Position numbers and translations under genes: made by a program. A stretch of 64,000 nt of DNA. Origin: Lysinibacillus boronitolerans JCM 21713 = 10a = NBRC 103108 (lineage in GTDB: Bacteria > Bacillota > Bacilli > Bacillales_A > Planococcaceae). The stretch's first letter is position 1. Each line of letters opens with the position of its first letter. Below the pieces are notes generated by a model. That model saw only the letters and a list, made by a program, of their open reading frames with translations, had not been told where the DNA came from and did no database searches. The stretch spans positions 124,001-188,000 of the forward strand of contig NZ_JPVR01000079.1 in assembly GCF_000772935.1 (NCBI RefSeq), written 5' to 3'. Below, piece after piece: positions 1-7,704 of the stretch.

Positions 1-173
1 TTGTAGAATGTTTCGATAAAGAAAATAACCTATGTAAAATAGCTCCTGAATGTCAGCTAAAAGGTGTGCTGTATGAAGCTTTGCAAGCCTATTTGAACGT
101 GTTAGATCAATACACCTTGGACGATTTCCTTCATTCCAAGGAAAAATTAATGGCTCTACTGCTTGGTAAATAA
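1..173 (+). CDS. nsrR: NsrR-like Rrf2-family regulator, 3' end only
   Basis: The window opens inside this gene; only the last 56 codons are present, ending in TAA at 171-173. The visible tail has three cysteines spaced 8 and 6 residues apart (VECFD...NLC...PEC), the spacing of the [4Fe-4S] ligands in NsrR, the nitric-oxide sensing repressor of the Rrf2 family. It continues with LKGVLYEALQAYLNVLDQYT, typical of the dimerisation helix. The DNA-binding N-terminus lies outside the window, so the name rests on the cluster motif and tail. A strong hairpin follows directly. It could be another cluster-bearing Rrf2 protein, but the cysteine spacing favours NsrR. Confidence 0.75.
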   Translation, partial: VECFDKENNLCKIAPECQLKGVLYEALQAYLNVLDQYTLDDFLHSKEKLMALLLGK

Positions 174-174
174 A

Positions 175-212
175 AATACCCGCTCAACCTTTGTTGAACG
201 GGTATTTTTTTA
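175..212. terminator. Bidirectional intrinsic terminator
   Basis: Hairpin AATACCCGCTCAAC / GTTGAACGGGTATT with one mismatch, followed by a T run on the + strand and preceded by an A run that serves the minus strand. It lies between the converging nsrR-like gene and the GNAT gene. Confidence 0.85.
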
Positions 213-222
213 TGAAGTTTGC

Positions 223-1203
223 TTATAATTGCTTTGTAAAGAAAATCATATCCAATGCACGAATACCATTTTCATAAATTGGTTCTGGGTAATGACGGAA
301 GAAATCCTTTTCAATAGCCTCCATGCGAAAGCCTACTTTTTGATAAAAAGCGATATTATCAATACTAGAGTTCGCCGTTCCAACCAATACTACCTGATAG
401 CCTTCCTTACGGCACTTTTCAGTAAGTTGTCGTAATATCTCTTTGCCTATTCCCTTCCCTTGATACTTGGTTTCAATAGCAAGATTCTTCAATTCAATTG
501 TAGTGTCAGATTGAGGAATGACTAATGCCACTCCCACTAGCAGTTCTCCACAATTAATTTTATATAATGTACCCTTATCTAAATATTTCCGAACCGCTAC
601 CTCACTTTCATCCGCTAATAAAAGCTGGGGTAAAAAAGCTTCTCGGTTTCCTTCTACCTTTTCTAGGGATGTTCGATAACGGACATAGTCTTCTCGTTCA
701 AAAACATTTAACACACATGGTTGCTTTTCCTTCACTTCTAACCACGAATGCTCCTCAGGATAATCTTTTTCCACCCCTAATCGAACAAAAGGTAGTTTTT
801 CTTGGGCTTTTTGTGAACGGATATTAACCTTCCGTGCTCCTGCAAATACACGTAATAATCCTAGTTCAAAAAAAGCAATATCTAAGATAGCCTTTTTTGC
901 TTCAAGATTATAGCCCTTTCCCCAAAATTGATAGCCAAGCCAAGAGCCGATATGACAGCTCTTTTTATGACGATCAATAAACATTAATGATGTCACACCA
1001 ATGACTTGCCCCTCCTCATCTAAAATCACACGAGGAACGGTCTTACCTTCTTCTTCATCTATACGTTCACGCTTAATAAAATGAATCGTGTCTTCTACCT
1101 TGCCAGCAGGTAAGCCAAGGGCATCTCGAACCTGTGGCATAGAAGACAACGCATGCATAGCCTCGGCATATTTGATATCGTGTCTCACTAAAGTTACCGT
1201 CAT
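223..1203 (-). CDS. Tandem GNAT acetyltransferase (two GNAT domains)
   Basis: 326 residues, about twice the length of one GNAT domain. The N-terminal half (about 1-170) resembles RimJ/RimL-type acetyltransferases, with GSWLGYQFWGKGYNLEAKKA as its motif-A-like region. The C-terminal half (about 190-326) has a clear acetyl-CoA motif, YQGKGIGKEILRQL, and the late motif ...IAFYQKVGF. The start ATG has AAAGGAG eight bases upstream. The product should transfer acetyl groups from acetyl-CoA in the cytosol; the substrate cannot be told from sequence. The first domain lacks a crisp Q/RxxGxG/A and may be degenerate. It is monocistronic and converges on nsrR. Confidence 0.8.
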   Translation of the reverse strand: MTVTLVRHDIKYAEAMHALSSMPQVRDALGLPAGKVEDTIHFIKRERIDEEEGKTVPRVILDEEGQVIGVTSLMFIDRHKKSCHIGSWLGYQFWGKGYNLEAKKAILDIAFFELGLLRVFAGARKVNIRSQKAQEKLPFVRLGVEKDYPEEHSWLEVKEKQPCVLNVFEREDYVRYRTSLEKVEGNREAFLPQLLLADESEVAVRKYLDKGTLYKINCGELLVGVALVIPQSDTTIELKNLAIETKYQGKGIGKEILRQLTEKCRKEGYQVVLVGTANSSIDNIAFYQKVGFRMEAIEKDFFRHYPEPIYENGIRALDMIFFTKQL

Positions 1204-1489
1204 CTTCTATTCTCCTTTATTTCTGTTAACAATACATTTTCTTTATTGTAAAGCTTACGAAAAACTTTTTCATCGATTGAAACATACATAAAATGTAATC
1301 ATCTTTGTAGCCTTACAAACTACTTTAAATAAAGGCAACAAAAACTACAACAAAACGTGTTATAAAAAAGTTTACTTTATTGATGCTTTCATTATTCTCT
1401 CTATTAAAAAGTTAACTTTATTTTATGTATTACTCACTTTGCTACATTTTGCTATAAAACATTTATTGGAAATTAAATCAAAAGAGGAA

Positions 1490-1861
1490 GTGAATCGAAT
1501 AAATATTTTGGAAGTTAGCTTCTGTAGCCTTAGCTACAACTATTGTCGGTGGTGAATTCAATAGCAATGCTAGTGCTTCTGAATTAGAAACAATTGCAGT
1601 AGGAAATACATACGAGGTTCCTGCATCAGCTTTAGAAGAATCAATCAACTCAACTGATGAGTTTAAAGTTACAGTTACTTTTGTGCCTGCGGATGGATCT
1701 ATCAACACTCAAGATCAACATATTAACACATTTGTTGGCTCTAGCATCGCGTTGAAGGGTCGTCATTGGGCAATTTCGAAAGGAGAGAGTTGTCCGTCAA
1801 TGTAGGGGACGCTGTAGTTCAAGCTTATAAATCTAGCGGTGCACTACTTTGTACTTTATAA
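1490..1861 (+). pseudogene. Decayed small secreted protein gene (two frameshifts)
   Basis: Read in three successive frames, the + strand gives one coherent protein. It starts at a GTG behind AGAGGA, then shifts by one base near 1509 into a signal-peptide-like stretch (KLASVALATTIVGG...NASA). It continues in that frame through a threonine- and valine-rich segment to a stop at 1801-1803. A second shift near 1790 would restore LSVNVGDAVVQAY...LLCTL and the stop at 1861. About 120 residues in the reconstructed product, with no recognised family. Either a degraded gene or sequence errors; two independent shifts favour decay. A terminator follows at 1885. Confidence 0.55.
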
Positions 1862-1884
1862 ATAGGAGGATAATTTGAAGTACT

Positions 1885-1928
1885 AAAAAGTAAAGAAAGT
1901 GAGCTTTACCTCACTTTCCTTACTTTTT
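1885..1928. terminator. Bidirectional terminator
   Basis: Long near-perfect stem AAAAAGTAAAGAAAGTGAG / CTCACTTTCCTTACTTTTT with A and T runs on either side. It separates the decayed + strand gene from the convergent DUF4179 gene and reaches the first base of the latter's stop codon. Confidence 0.85.
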
Positions 1929-3058
1929 TATTCTTTTGAGTTAATTGGTATTGTTATTTCTAGCTCTGAAATGTATTGAATGATCGGGTCACCGTTTTCA
2001 TTCTCTTGATATGTTCCTTTTGGGTAGTCATTATAAAGATGGATATATGGTTTGATCGTAATAGCTTTTGGTAAGGTTTCAAATGGATGTAACCGTAAAT
2101 CCATAATGAGATCGCTATTTCCTTTATTTGTCTCACGTCTACCATTGCCATGAATTAGTTTTAGTTCATGCCCTTGTTCATCATAAACTTCGATACTTAT
2201 TCCTTCCCGGAAATCTACAGAAGTTGATTTATCAAGCAAGGCTATTCTTGTCGTAATACTAGTTGTAATAGGAGTTAGCATAATTTGTTCAATAGTAAAC
2301 TGATTATTCTTGTACTTTCTACTTATATTAGGTTGTAGGTTTACATAGTTACCAATATCACTCACTGGAATATCCATTTTAAAAGGTTCAGAGATCCCAG
2401 TTATTGTAGCAGATAATGTCAAATTAAATTGCTTTGGAAAAGGACTTCCACCTTGGTTTTTCAAATCTGCAAATTCAAGAATTACGGAATTCTTATCCTT
2501 ACTTGGTTGTTCAAAAACACTACTAAAATTGGTGTGATTCAATGGTTCACCATTTAGTAAAAATTCAATATTACTGATTTGCTCTGATAAATTTTCTTTG
2601 GCATTTTCACCTTCTTTATCATGGCGTTCGATCCCAATTGCAACACGTGTACCATCATACACTACTTCTGTTACATTTAATGTAAAGCCTTCATGCGTAG
2701 CGCTTATATTCAATTTTGTTGAGAGTCCCTTTTCATCTGCGGCGTGTAAACCAAGATCCCCTGTAAATTTAAAAACAGATGATAATAAAGGCACTTCTTT
2801 CATCGTCGCAGCCATCGTTGGTGAAATTAAACCTGTAACAATAATCAAACTAAAAATCATTGCTGCGGAGACGGTAATCATCATGACTCTTGGACGTAAG
2901 TTCTTACGAGTTTTAAATTTTTTAGACGGCTTTGTGTCACGGCTGCTTTCATATTTGTTCATTGTCCGATTTACTAAATCCACTTCCACAGGTGTTTCCC
3001 GAATAAACCTTTCTATCTGAGTTAACTCCTTAACCTCCAATCTTGAACGAGTGTCCAT
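1928..3058 (-). CDS. DUF4179 membrane protein, probable anti-sigma factor
   Basis: 376 residues: a cytosolic N-terminus of about 57, one transmembrane segment at about 58-78, then a large extracellular domain matching DUF4179 (KEVPLLSSVFKFTGD... and the beta-rich NVTEVVYDGTRVAIGIE region). In Bacillales such proteins are encoded just after an ECF sigma factor and are taken to be its membrane anti-sigma factor. Here the gene starts 29 bases before the sigma gene ends, so the two are translationally coupled. The start ATG follows GGAGGGG at seven bases. The inducing signal is unknown. The anti-sigma role is inferred from context and topology, not from a recognised zinc-binding ASD motif, which is absent. 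Confidence 0.75.
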   Translation of the reverse strand: MDTRSRLEVKELTQIERFIRETPVEVDLVNRTMNKYESSRDTKPSKKFKTRKNLRPRVMMITVSAAMIFSLIIVTGLISPTMAATMKEVPLLSSVFKFTGDLGLHAADEKGLSTKLNISATHEGFTLNVTEVVYDGTRVAIGIERHDKEGENAKENLSEQISNIEFLLNGEPLNHTNFSSVFEQPSKDKNSVILEFADLKNQGGSPFPKQFNLTLSATITGISEPFKMDIPVSDIGNYVNLQPNISRKYKNNQFTIEQIMLTPITTSITTRIALLDKSTSVDFREGISIEVYDEQGHELKLIHGNGRRETNKGNSDLIMDLRLHPFETLPKAITIKPYIHLYNDYPKGTYQENENGDPIIQYISELEITIPINSKE

Positions 3059-3620
3059 AAATATCCCCTCCTAACATATTTTCCTTCATCAATTTTTTAC
3101 GTAATCGTTCATACTTTTTTCTTACTGTGGCTGCTTTCATATCCATAATGGCAGCAATTTCATCAAAGCTATACTCTTCAATAGAACGAAGTAATAAAAT
3201 CCTTTTTTCATCTACATGTAAGTTTTCCAATAGCCTATGCACCATTTCATCATATTCAGGTATCGGAGCTTGCGTCTGCTTCACCTGTTCTTGCTTCATA
3301 TTTAGCCAAAATTTATAGCCCCTATTTTTGGCTTTTATGACATCAATACAATGATGATGGGCAATTTTATAAAGCCATGCCGATAAGGAAACCGTATAAG
3401 AAAAGTTATGAATATTTTCTAATCCTTTAATAAAAATATCTTGTGAGGCATCCTCCGCCTCCTCTTTGGTTCCTAGCATATAGTAACAATAAATATAAAT
3501 TTGCTTTTGAAAACAACGAATGATTTCTGCATAGGCACGTGTGTTACCTGATTGAACTTGCTCCACAATGGATTGAATATCTATATCAGCTCGCTCTTTT
3601 GATTGATTTAGTGCAGTCAA
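3030..3620 (-). CDS. ECF-family RNA polymerase sigma factor
   Basis: 196 residues with region 2 at about 30-95 (AEDASQDIFIKGLENI, ...SAWLYKIAHHHCIDVIK) and region 4 at about 125-180 (helix-turn-helix ...SFDEIAAIMDMKAATVRKKYERLRKKL). It would direct RNA polymerase to an extracytoplasmic-stress regulon and be held inactive by the DUF4179 protein downstream. The start is TTG at 3620, chosen because GGGGGG lies eight bases upstream and no ATG is available. Two copies of a 34-bp promoter-like motif precede it, which suggests autoregulation. Subfamily and regulon are not identifiable here. Confidence 0.9.
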   Translation of the reverse strand: MTALNQSKERADIDIQSIVEQVQSGNTRAYAEIIRCFQKQIYIYCYYMLGTKEEAEDASQDIFIKGLENIHNFSYTVSLSAWLYKIAHHHCIDVIKAKNRGYKFWLNMKQEQVKQTQAPIPEYDEMVHRLLENLHVDEKRILLLRSIEEYSFDEIAAIMDMKAATVRKKYERLRKKLMKENMLGGDIYGHSFKIGG

Positions 3621-3641
3621 AGTTGTTCCCCCCTTTCCAAT

Positions 3642-3675
3642 CTATATAACTGAAATTAATAGAAGTTTGTGACAC
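3642..3675 (-). promoter_or_regulatory. Candidate autoregulatory ECF promoter, proximal copy
   Basis: On the minus strand the block begins GTGTCACAAA (candidate -35) and ends GTTATATAG (candidate -10), 15-16 bases apart. It lies about 20 bases before the TTG start of the ECF sigma gene. A second copy of the same 34-bp block lies 111 bp further upstream. The two agree at both ends and at most internal positions. Promoter assignment is inferred from position and duplication. Confidence 0.6.
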
Positions 3676-3752
3676 TAGATAAAAAATCTTAAAAATATTA
3701 TTGAATGTCAACAAGTTACTTGGAGAAATGTTTTACATCTTCCCTTCCTCGC

Positions 3753-3786
3753 CTATATAACTGAAATCAACAGCCATTTGTGACAC
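3753..3786 (-). promoter_or_regulatory. Candidate autoregulatory ECF promoter, distal copy
   Basis: Second copy of the GTGTCACAAA...GTTATATAG block, in the same orientation as the proximal copy. It differs from it only in the middle spacer (6 of 34 positions). It follows the terminator of the DUF1648 gene, so it can only serve the sigma operon. Confidence 0.55.
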
Positions 3787-3804
3787 ACATTAAAAAATTT
3801 TTTC

Positions 3805-3841
3805 ACAAAAATAAAACGCTTAAGGATATCCTAAGCGCTTG
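3805..3841 (-). terminator. Terminator of the DUF1648 gene
   Basis: Minus-strand hairpin CGCTTA / TAAGCG with inner GGATATCC, followed by TTTTATTTTT. Confidence 0.75.
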
Positions 3842-3846
3842 AGTTT

Positions 3847-4341
3847 CTATTTTATTTTGGAGCTTGTTATAAACCCTTTAATAATTGGGATCAATACAAC
3901 TATCAATACAATGGGTAGGAACCACCAGCCTAATGAATTTACCTCACCAAGACCAATACGAACCATCTGAATCGATATAAATGCAAATAAAATGAGGCAG
4001 ATATTTTTCACTTGATTTAGTATTTTTCTGCTATTCAAATAAAATGCTTTTACATTACTTTCATTCAAACGTGACGGATAATTATGCATATGAGGTGCTT
4101 TTTCTAGCAGCCCCATTACAATCCATAAAAATAAACCGATGAATGGAAGAATAAATAATTCAATTTTTGAACCCCAGCGATCAACCTCACCCATCCCATT
4201 AAAATGACCAGGTATTTCATCAGGCAACTTACCCCATGCCAATATAATATAAAAGATGGATAAAATAAATATACTACCACCAATATAGTCCCATATCTTT
4301 TCTGATTTCGTTTTAGGTAACTTTAAAATTGGCCTATACAT
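3847..4341 (-). CDS. DUF1648 membrane protein
   Basis: 164 residues with four hydrophobic segments. After the first comes the DUF1648 signature, WGKLPDEIPGHFNGMGEVDRWGSK, seen in SdpI-like and related membrane proteins of Firmicutes. No enzymatic motif is present. The start is taken as ATG at 4341, eight bases after AGGGG; an in-frame GTG three codons earlier lies too close to that site. It is monocistronic, with its own terminator. The function of stand-alone DUF1648 proteins is unknown; SdpI homologues give immunity to a killing factor, but this protein lacks the SdpI C-terminal half. Confidence 0.75.
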   Translation of the reverse strand: MYRPILKLPKTKSEKIWDYIGGSIFILSIFYIILAWGKLPDEIPGHFNGMGEVDRWGSKIELFILPFIGLFLWIVMGLLEKAPHMHNYPSRLNESNVKAFYLNSRKILNQVKNICLILFAFISIQMVRIGLGEVNSLGWWFLPIVLIVVLIPIIKGFITSSKIK

Positions 4342-4652
4342 TTTCTCCACCCCTGTTCTTTTCCTTTACTGCTTCTACGTAATGACTACTATTAAAGTTT
4401 CAAAATTTATGAAAATTGACTTAATATTCAACATGCACCATTAACTATCCCTATTATTAGTAGCATTATAGCTATAAAATCTACTTTTTTTATTACTTCA
4501 TATATTAATAATACCCATTTTCAAACTACTAATTACAGTAGAAATACTCATAATACTTTGTAAAATCCATATAATCTGATATAAATGATATATATACATA
4601 TTTCATTATTTTGTAACATTTCTACTAATTACTGAGAAAGGATATTTCAACT
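4342..4652. other. Intergenic region between divergent genes
   Basis: 311 bp, very A+T rich, between DUF1648 (minus) and the chemoreceptor (plus). TTGTAA near 4558 with ATAAAT 17 bases on is a weak sigma-A-like candidate for the chemoreceptor. No clear sigma-D-type promoter and no other structure was seen. Confidence 0.4.
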
Positions 4653-6347
4653 ATGCGATTTACTATCTACAAGAAATTATTACTCGGTTTTTTTATAGTT
4701 ATTTTAGTACTCGTTACAACAATCGGCTTAAATATAAAACAGCTTGATTCTGTAAATAAGACATATCGTACATTACTGGAGGAACAAACTACTAAATCTA
4801 TAAGTATTCAGGAATTACGGGTGATTGCAAAACAGGAAATTGTCAGCATGCGAGGTTACCTACTACTTGGAGACAAACAAAACTTTCAAAGTAATCAAGC
4901 CTCACGCGAAGAATTCAAACAAAAATCAGAAGAATTAATGGCTACTTTAGATTCAGAAAAATCAATTAAGCTGCTTGAAGCTATTAATAAAAGTGAGCAA
5001 AATGTTCAAGAATTTGCAGATCGTATGTTTGAGTTAAAAGCTGCTGGCGAAACAGAGAAGTACGAAAAATTGGATAGTACTCAAGGACGCTTAATTATTA
5101 AACAATTCGATGAACGTGTTGAAAACCTTTCTAATTATCAAAATGAATATGTAGAAGGTAAAATGGCTGCTACATCCAATCAAATTCAAGATATCAAGCT
5201 CCAAATGATGCTTCTTGGGGTCTTTGCAGTTGTCATAAGTCTGATAATTGCTATGGTAGTTGGTAGTCTAATGTCTCGTCCAATTAACGGTATGGCTAAG
5301 GCTGCGAAAAAAATAGCTGAGGGTGACTTAACAGCTGAACAAATTCGTATAAAGAACCGTGATGAAGTGGGTGATTTAGCGCTTGCGTTTAATCAAATGG
5401 CTACAAATTTAAAGGATTTAATTACGAATGTGCGCCAAAACACTGTACAAGTAAGTGGTTCTGCTGCTGAGTTAACAGCTAGTGCAGAGCAAACTATCCA
5501 GGCTACAGAACAAATCACTTCTTCTATTCAAGAGGTTGCTAGTGGCTCAGAGGCTCAAGGGAAAAACGCAACTGAAAGCTCAGAAGCAATGAAAAACATG
5601 ACAAAGGGTATCCAACAATTAGCTTCTACTACTGCTGCTGTTTCTGAACTGGCAATCGAAACAAATTCAGAGGCTAAGAAAGGGAATGATTCATTACATC
5701 GTGTTATCTCTCAGATGACAACAATCAACACGGCTGTTTTAGAGTCAGCAAGTGTTGTTAAAAATCTAGACGGGCACTCCATTGAAATTGGCAATATCAT
5801 TGGTATTATTACTGATATTGCAGAACAAACAAATTTATTAGCACTTAATGCTGCAATTGAAGCAGCCCGTGCAGGCGATCATGGACGCGGCTTTGCAGTC
5901 GTAGCAGATGAAGTGAAAAAGTTAGCAGAGCAATCAAAAAAATCCGCTGAGCAAATCGCTACCTTGATTTCTGAAATACAGCAGGATACAAACCGTGCTG
6001 TTACGGTAATGGATACTGGAACGCAAGAGGTTCAAATTGGAATGCAAGTAGTGAAGGTAGCAGAAGAAGGTTTCTCTAAGATTGTTGAGCTGATTGAGCA
6101 AGTATCCATGCAAATCCAAGAAGCAACGACTGTTTCAGAGGAAATGTCCTCTAGTGCAGAGCAAATCTATGCTTCCTTTGATGAAATTGCAACTATTGCC
6201 CAAATGTCCTCATCTAATTTACAAAATGTTGCATCTGCTTCCGAGGAACAATTAGCTACTATCGAAGAAGTAGCAGCTTCAGCTGCAACACTTTCAAATA
6301 TGGCAGAAGAACTTCACACGCAAGTCTCTCGCTTTAAGGTAGAATAA
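4653..6347 (+). CDS. Methyl-accepting chemotaxis protein
   Basis: 564 residues in transmembrane chemoreceptor layout: TM1 at about 9-28; an extracellular four-helix-bundle sensor at about 29-185 (with the [15 protein letters not shown] helix of MCP N-terminal bundles); TM2 at about 186-209; HAMP at about 210-265; then a long cytoplasmic methyl-accepting coiled coil. The kinase-contacting tip, [21 protein letters not shown], is at about 388-408. It should signal through CheW and CheA. The ligand is not predictable. The gene stands alone, with AAAGGA before the ATG and a terminator after. No CheR-tethering pentapeptide is seen at the C-terminus. Confidence 0.93.
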   Translation: MRFTIYKKLLLGFFIVILVLVTTIGLNIKQLDSVNKTYRTLLEEQTTKSISIQELRVIAKQEIVSMRGYLLLGDKQNFQSNQASREEFKQKSEELMATLDSEKSIKLLEAINKSEQNVQEFADRMFELKAAGETEKYEKLDSTQGRLIIKQFDERVENLSNYQNEYVEGKMAATSNQIQDIKLQMMLLGVFAVVISLIIAMVVGSLMSRPINGMAKAAKKIAEGDLTAEQIRIKNRDEVGDLALAFNQMATNLKDLITNVRQNTVQVSGSAAELTASAEQTIQATEQITSSIQEVASGSEAQGKNATESSEAMKNMTKGIQQLASTTAAVSELAIETNSEAKKGNDSLHRVISQMTTINTAVLESASVVKNLDGHSIEIGNIIGIITDIAEQTNLLALNAAIEAARAGDHGRGFAVVADEVKKLAEQSKKSAEQIATLISEIQQDTNRAVTVMDTGTQEVQIGMQVVKVAEEGFSKIVELIEQVSMQIQEATTVSEEMSSSAEQIYASFDEIATIAQMSSSNLQNVASASEEQLATIEEVAASAATLSNMAEELHTQVSRFKVE

Positions 6348-6351
6348 AAGA

Positions 6352-6400
6352 CTGCTCGTTTTCTTTAGGCTTATAGTCTCTAGAAAATGAGCAGCTTTTT
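6352..6400 (+). terminator. Terminator after the chemoreceptor
   Basis: Stem CTGCTCGTTTTCT / AGAAAATGAGCAG with one mismatch, then CTTTTT. The loop is long (about 17 bases). Confidence 0.75.
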
Positions 6401-6406
6401 CATGTT

Positions 6407-7178
6407 TTATGTATTTCTATTTGCTATGTTTCCGCTGTACTTTTCGCTAAACATCTCAAGCATCTCAATTACAGCTGCTTCCTCGCTCACAACCTGTAAA
6501 GAGGCCATTTCACGAACCTGATGCCCTCCTACACAGACACTTTCCTTAGCTTTCAAAAACATGGAAGCATCGTTTGCATCGTTGCCAAAGGCGATAAACT
6601 TCCCTGCCTCAACACCCAATTTAGATAAGCCATTCCACTTGTCGATGCCATAAGGGCTTATATCCACAATATTTTCTGATGTATGCTCATATAGACAAAC
6701 AGGAAGCTTTTGTAGCTCAGATAATACAGCATCAAGATAATCTCCAGGAAATAAAACAACTTTCACTATGTCTCTAATATCCTCTAAGGCTACCTTTTTA
6801 GCTGCTTTTAAAGGGTCTATATTTTTGTAAATTGGATGATCCTCACTATCTGTATAAGCATAATCCCAATGACTATCTACTAGATATGGTAATTGAAAAG
6901 TTGTGATAACCTGGCGAATGGCCTCAGCTACTTCTGTAGTAAATGCTGTTACCTCAATTGCTTCACCATCGAGCAGTAAATGCACCATTCCCACCTATCA
7001 TTGGATATTTTCGCATCGATTCCGGTAATACAGGTAGTAGATCCCGTATCGGTCTGGCTGAGGCAAAAATGACTTCATGTCCAAGCCGTCTACATGCCTC
7101 CAAAGCATTTGTGATCTCTTCACTTAATGGCTTACCTTTAAAACAAATAGTACCATCTAAATCAAAGACAAATTTCAT
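6407..7178 (-). pseudogene. Frameshifted Cof-type HAD phosphatase
   Basis: Two adjoining frames together give a full-length HAD-IIB (Cof-like) phosphatase of about 255 residues. The N-terminal frame (from ATG 7178, AGGTAGGA upstream) holds the nucleophile motif DLDGT, the motif-II-like ASAR and GGNGAF. It runs out near 6970. The second frame resumes with LLDGEAIEV and carries the cap and the metal motif GNDANDAS. A single-base change between about 6972 and 6981 explains the break. An intact gene would hydrolyse sugar phosphates or flavin and cofactor phosphates. It may be a true recent mutation or an assembly error. Confidence 0.7.
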
Positions 7179-7329
7179 GATTTTCCTACCTTTCATAGGG
7201 TAACTCTCCATATCATTATCTCCCAGAAAAATACATTTATTAGTGTTTCAACTACATTTCACTAAATATCAAATTTTTAATAAGGTAGTTAATACTTAAG
7301 ACAGAATTAAATAAATTTTTAGAATATTA

Positions 7330-7358
7330 TTGACATGAAGTTAATATCCAAGTAATAT
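7330..7358 (+). promoter_or_regulatory. Sigma-A promoter of the leuA T-box leader
   Basis: TTGACA, 17-bp spacer, TAATAT; it places transcription start about 25 bases before the T-box stem I sequences. Confidence 0.8.
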
Positions 7359-7384
7359 AGCTTTCAACAACACATTGCAGGCCA

Positions 7385-7640
7385 AGATTGGAAATAGTAA
7401 AAGTGTTTGTGTACTTGTAGAGAGCCGATGGTTGGTGTAAATCGGTAGGCACACATTTTGAACTCGTCCATGAGCTACTCCCTGAACTTTTTAGTAAGGG
7501 ATGTCGGTTTCCCCCGTTAACAGGATAGACAGTGATAGCTGTCGATAAGGGGACTTTTTCTATAAAGAGAAGGTCAATTAGAGTGGTACCGCGAGCATAA
7601 ACTCGTCTCTATTTTTAAATAGAGACGGGTTTTTTATTTT
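7385..7640 (+). ncRNA. T-box leader, leucine (CUC) specifier
   Basis: Conserved T-box parts appear in order: AGAGAGCC of stem I, the specifier region GAA-CTC-GTCCATGAGCT (codon at 7463-7465), the T-box sequence AGAGTGGTACCGCG at 7580-7593, then a terminator. Uncharged tRNA-Leu would pair through its anticodon and acceptor end to stabilise the antiterminator. The codon was placed by aligning its surroundings with the metG leader in this window, where the equivalent position reads ATG. It matches the 2-isopropylmalate synthase downstream. Confidence 0.9.
7599..7640 (+). terminator. Regulated terminator of the leuA T-box
   Basis: Stem CTCGTCTCTAT / ATAGAGACGGG followed by TTTTTTATTTTTTT; the 5' arm overlaps the region that the antiterminator would occupy. 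Confidence 0.88.
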
Positions 7641-7704
7641 TTTAATGACTTATTGGCCTAAGTGTAGATTTTAGATACTAATCACTAAAAAGGAGTGTTT
7701 GAAA

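Noticed and set aside
1478..1708. 76-codon minus-strand frame
   Set aside because: Mirror of the decayed secreted-protein gene; no binding site and the + strand reads as a better protein.
7699..7704. TTG start two codons upstream for leuA
   Set aside because: Only three bases from AAGGAG; the ATG at 7705 has normal spacing.
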